Part shown: positions 32,858-34,932 of the stretch, in pieces | How positions within the stretch are numbered: position 1 is the stretch's first letter | Layout: every line of letters begins with the position of its first letter | NCBI GenBank assembly: GCA_026705765.1 | Contig: JAPPAB010000027.1 | Span: forward strand, 1-34,932 | Source: Gemmatimonadota bacterium | GTDB lineage: Bacteria > Latescibacterota > UBA2968 | Direction: 5' to 3' | Length of the DNA stretch: 34,932 nt | Program-made: the position numbers and the translations under genes | The notes under the pieces: generated by a model | What the model was told of the DNA's origin: nothing | The model's database searches: none | Seen by the model: the letters and a program-made list of their open reading frames with translations, nothing else

Positions 32858-33370
32858 TTAACCGCCCTTCATCAATACATCGCGTATTTTCGCTTCAAAT
32901 TGTTCGCGCGAGGTCTTCCCAAGCCAAAAATGGCGTTTATTGCCCGCGCTGTCGTATAGCCAGGTAGCGGGTATTGCGCCCCACCAGTCGGGGTCTAATG
33001 TATTGATAAACGCCCCATCGCTCTTCAATTTGATATAGCTTGGAAAGTCAACGCCATGCGCTTTCAGAAAGGCAATTGCGCCATCGGCCTGACCTTCAGA
33101 ATCAGCAGAAATAAAGACAATCTTTAACCCTTGATCTTTGTACTGATTATAAACAGCCATCAAATCGGGAAACTCTTCAACACATGGTGGACACCATGTT
33201 GCCCAAACATTGACCAGAACGACCCTGGCATCGGCTTCTTTAACATGCTTGAGAATCTCCTCTGCCGTCGCGGGAATGAGATACTGGCCGGTATTTGGTG
33301 CGCGATCTGTCTCAGGTGCGTCGCAACTTATAAAAAGAAGAGCAATAAAAACGAATATATGACGTTCCAA
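32858..33370 (-). CDS. TlpA-like lipoprotein disulfide reductase
   Basis: A 170-residue membrane-anchored thioredoxin. The start is a TTG at 33370, supported by GGAGG (33376-33380) 5 bases upstream; it gives the lipoprotein leader MERHIFVFIALLFISC with the lipidated Cys at 16. An in-frame TTG at 33394 would prepend a poor leader. The active site is WATWCPPC (C60 and C63), with SADSEGQADG and the cis-Pro strand IPATWLYD. TlpA/ResA relatives keep apo-cytochrome or other periplasmic cysteines reduced. It lies 29 bases after purE, suggesting co-transcription without an obvious functional link. Confidence 0.88.
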   Translation of the reverse strand: MERHIFVFIALLFISCDAPETDRAPNTGQYLIPATAEEILKHVKEADARVVLVNVWATWCPPCVEEFPDLMAVYNQYKDQGLKIVFISADSEGQADGAIAFLKAHGVDFPSYIKLKSDGAFINTLDPDWWGAIPATWLYDSAGNKRHFWLGKTSREQFEAKIRDVLMKGG

Positions 33371-33399
33371 AAAGACCTCCGTATTAAATCGCAACGGTA

Positions 33400-33855
33400 T
33401 TATCCACCCAGAGCATCTTTATAGGCTTGCAGGCGCTCTTGTATGCCTTCGTCTGAAAGCGCGAGAATTTGCGCTGCCAGCACAGCGGCATTGCGCGCAT
33501 TGTCAATACCCACAGTCGCAACGGGAACTCCCGGCGGCATCTGGACAATCGCGTATAAAGCATCAACGCCGTTGAGCGCGCCCGAAGCGCATGGAACGCC
33601 AATAACCGGCAAAGTAGTATGCGCAGCGACCACACCGGGCAGTGCTGCGGCCAAACCAGCACCCGCAATGATCACCTTCAGACCACGCGCCTTTGCCGTA
33701 CTGGCGTATTCAGCGGTACGCTCGGGGTTGCGATGGGCGGAACATACGATCATATCGTAGGGAATCTGGAGTTCGTCGAGAATGGCGCAGCCTTTTTCCA
33801 TCGTGGGTTCATCCGAAGAACTGCCCATAATAATGCCAACAACTGGATCTGTCAT
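33400..33855 (-). CDS. purE: N5-carboxyaminoimidazole ribonucleotide mutase
   Basis: A 151-residue enzyme of purine synthesis that rearranges N5-CAIR to CAIR. Typical motifs are GSSSD (11-15), SAHR (39-42), GAGLAAALPGVVA, TLPVIGVP and PVATVGIDNARNAA. Length is normal for the bacterial class I enzyme. No purK lies beside it in the window, although class I PurE usually works with PurK. AAAGGAG sits 6 bases before the ATG. The upstream oxidoreductase gene ends 28 bases away on the same strand. Confidence 0.95.
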   Translation of the reverse strand: MTDPVVGIIMGSSSDEPTMEKGCAILDELQIPYDMIVCSAHRNPERTAEYASTAKARGLKVIIAGAGLAAALPGVVAAHTTLPVIGVPCASGALNGVDALYAIVQMPPGVPVATVGIDNARNAAVLAAQILALSDEGIQERLQAYKDALGG

Positions 33856-33883
33856 AAAAATCTCCTTTGGTGTTTAGATTTTT

Positions 33884-34932
33884 CTACTGATTCAACCGGC
33901 GCACGCGCGCAGGCGTGTGATCAGCTTGTGTCTCACTGGAAAAAATTTTGAGCGACCTGTCTTCAATGGGCAGGTCAATGCGGACGCCACCACTGCGATG
34001 GGATTCCCGCAGAGCAATCGCAACCTCGAGCGCATCGCGACCATCGGCTCCAGAGCAACGCGGTGGTCGGTTGTTCTCCATAGCATCAATCAAATCATCA
34101 ACGGTGGTAATACCCTGGCCTACGGGACGTGCTGGTTGCGGGAAAGGGGACCGCGCGGGAACACCCCGGTTCCCCAAGCCGCCTGAAACCCTCTGAAAAA
34201 ACTCAAACTCAAGCGCATCCGATAACGTGCGAACCCTGCCCTGTGTCCCAATAATATCAAACTCCCACGAAGCAACACCTGTCGATGTACCGCGAAGATA
34301 CGCCCGAACGCCATTGTCAAAAGCGAGATACCCGTTGCCCATCAGATCGTCATCAGATGCGGCTTCCCCATCCGACGCCATCTCTCCAAAAACCCATGAA
34401 ACATCGCCACCAGCGAGATAGCGAATCGTATCAATCGCATGACTGCCATTATGCGACAAACCACACTGGGCATACGCGGTAATCTGGAGAATATCGCCAA
34501 GCTCCCCAGCTTCAATCATTCGGCGGGCTTCACTGAAATAGGGATTGTAACGACGCGAGCAATACACGGCGATGGGAACGCCATTTTCCCGGCAAGCATT
34601 GACCATAGCATCGGCTTCTTCAAGACTAAAGGCAATGGGTTTTTCCACCCACAAGGCTTTCACACCGGCTTCAACAGCATCCAGTACAATTTGTGGACGA
34701 TAACGCGCTGTGGTAGTCACACTGACGATATCGGGTTTTGCCTTTTCCAGCAAATCGCGATGATTGGCATACAACTGATCGCTATCAATACCCCACCGCT
34801 CGCCAAACAGAGCACGCTGCTCATCGTGGGGATCAGCTCCTGCAATGAGATCAGTCTGCGGATGCGCGCAATAAGTGGGAGGGCCCCCGGACCTCCCATG
34901 CGAATCGCGATGGCGACTCCCGCGATGTTGCC
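33884..34932 (-). CDS. Gfo/Idh/MocA-family oxidoreductase, partial and probably frameshifted at the 5' end
   Basis: The right window edge cuts the gene. The visible part has VEKPIAFS with the catalytic EKP lysine, the RRYNPYF helix and the C-terminal alpha/beta domain to the stop. In the coding frame the N-terminal stretch reads ...YCAHPQTDLIAGADPHDEQR...WGID, which is the expected second half of the Rossmann fold, but upstream of about 34890 the frame becomes implausible while the next frame reads VAIAIRMGGPG. The break coincides with a run of five C's in GGGCCCCCGG (34881-34890). A sequencing error or a real +1/-1 shift both fit. It is the second member of this family in the window. Confidence 0.8.
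   Translation of the reverse strand, partial: QHRGSRHRDSHGRSGGPPTYCAHPQTDLIAGADPHDEQRALFGERWGIDSDQLYANHRDLLEKAKPDIVSVTTTARYRPQIVLDAVEAGVKALWVEKPIAFSLEEADAMVNACRENGVPIAVYCSRRYNPYFSEARRMIEAGELGDILQITAYAQCGLSHNGSHAIDTIRYLAGGDVSWVFGEMASDGEAASDDDLMGNGYLAFDNGVRAYLRGTSTGVASWEFDIIGTQGRVRTLSDALEFEFFQRVSGGLGNRGVPARSPFPQPARPVGQGITTVDDLIDAMENNRPPRCSGADGRDALEVAIALRESHRSGGVRIDLPIEDRSLKIFSSETQADHTPARVRRLNQ

Noticed and set aside
1-34932. CRISPR arrays, tRNA, rRNA and diversity-generating repeats
   Set aside because: No regularly spaced direct repeats, cloverleaf or conserved RNA core was seen when reading through both strands by eye.

Overview
The window is one contig fragment from a Gram-negative-type bacterium of mixed metabolic habit. 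By eye it has about 50-55% G+C, with a more AT-rich patch at 3.7-7.8 kb. No rRNA, tRNA, CRISPR array or replication origin was seen. The gene content is typical of uncultured Latescibacterota/Poribacteria-like genomes: two phytanoyl-CoA-dioxygenase-family proteins, two Gfo/Idh/MocA oxidoreductases, an enolase-superfamily sugar-acid enzyme, heparinase II/III and DUF4038 glycosidase proteins, and a secreted nuclease ending in a dockerin/EF-hand-like 'GDLNFDG..SDFLLF' repeat. The phylum assignment is an inference from this gene set and was not tested by phylogeny.

Layout. (1) 0.4-3.7 kb, plus strand: a DUF523-DUF1722 (thiouracil-desulfurase-type) protein, an OpuCA/ProV-like ABC ATPase and a fused binding-protein/permease, all overlapping and therefore one operon. 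(2) 3.7-7.8 kb, an accessory island: secreted SNase, a HicB-like/HTH gene pair, a HigBA-type toxin-antitoxin module, two small membrane proteins, a 109-bp MITE-like element with 17-bp terminal inverted repeats and a 6-bp target duplication, and a second, broken copy of the antitoxin 3' end. Three minus-strand genes here have promoter -10 boxes so close to the start codon that their mRNAs look leaderless. (3) 7.8-12.8 kb, minus strand: Gfo/Idh/MocA, enolase-superfamily protein, secreted unknown and D-cysteine desulfhydrase/ACC-deaminase-like enzyme, divergent from a class IV aminotransferase (12.98-13.9 kb). (4) 13.9-16.5 kb, minus strand: a PcfJ-domain protein overlapping a C45 Ntn-hydrolase. 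(5) 16.6-19.2 kb, minus strand: GDP-mannose 3,5-epimerase, a GHMP kinase and a tandem nucleotidylyltransferase, which looks like a compact nucleotide-sugar pathway. (6) 19.4-22.1 kb, plus strand: a 900-residue heparinase II/III-family protein. (7) 22.1-29.5 kb, minus strand: a tightly spaced five-gene run of glycogen debranching enzyme, DUF4038 glycosidase, PhyH dioxygenase, malate synthase G and type III pantothenate kinase. (8) 29.6-30.9 kb, plus strand: a solitary DNA methyltransferase with a near-consensus promoter. (9) 30.9-34.9 kb, minus strand: a PhyH-NUDIX fusion, two thioredoxin-fold secreted proteins, PurE and a partial Gfo/Idh/MocA oxidoreductase that appears frameshifted at the right edge.

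The genes most worth a second look are the epimerase/kinase/nucleotidylyltransferase cluster, the PcfJ-Ntn-hydrolase pair, the desulfurase-plus-reverse-order ABC fusion operon, the PhyH protein whose HxD motif reads H-Q-H, the PhyH-NUDIX fusion and the TA/MITE island. No single locus can be claimed as a proven new system from sequence alone.
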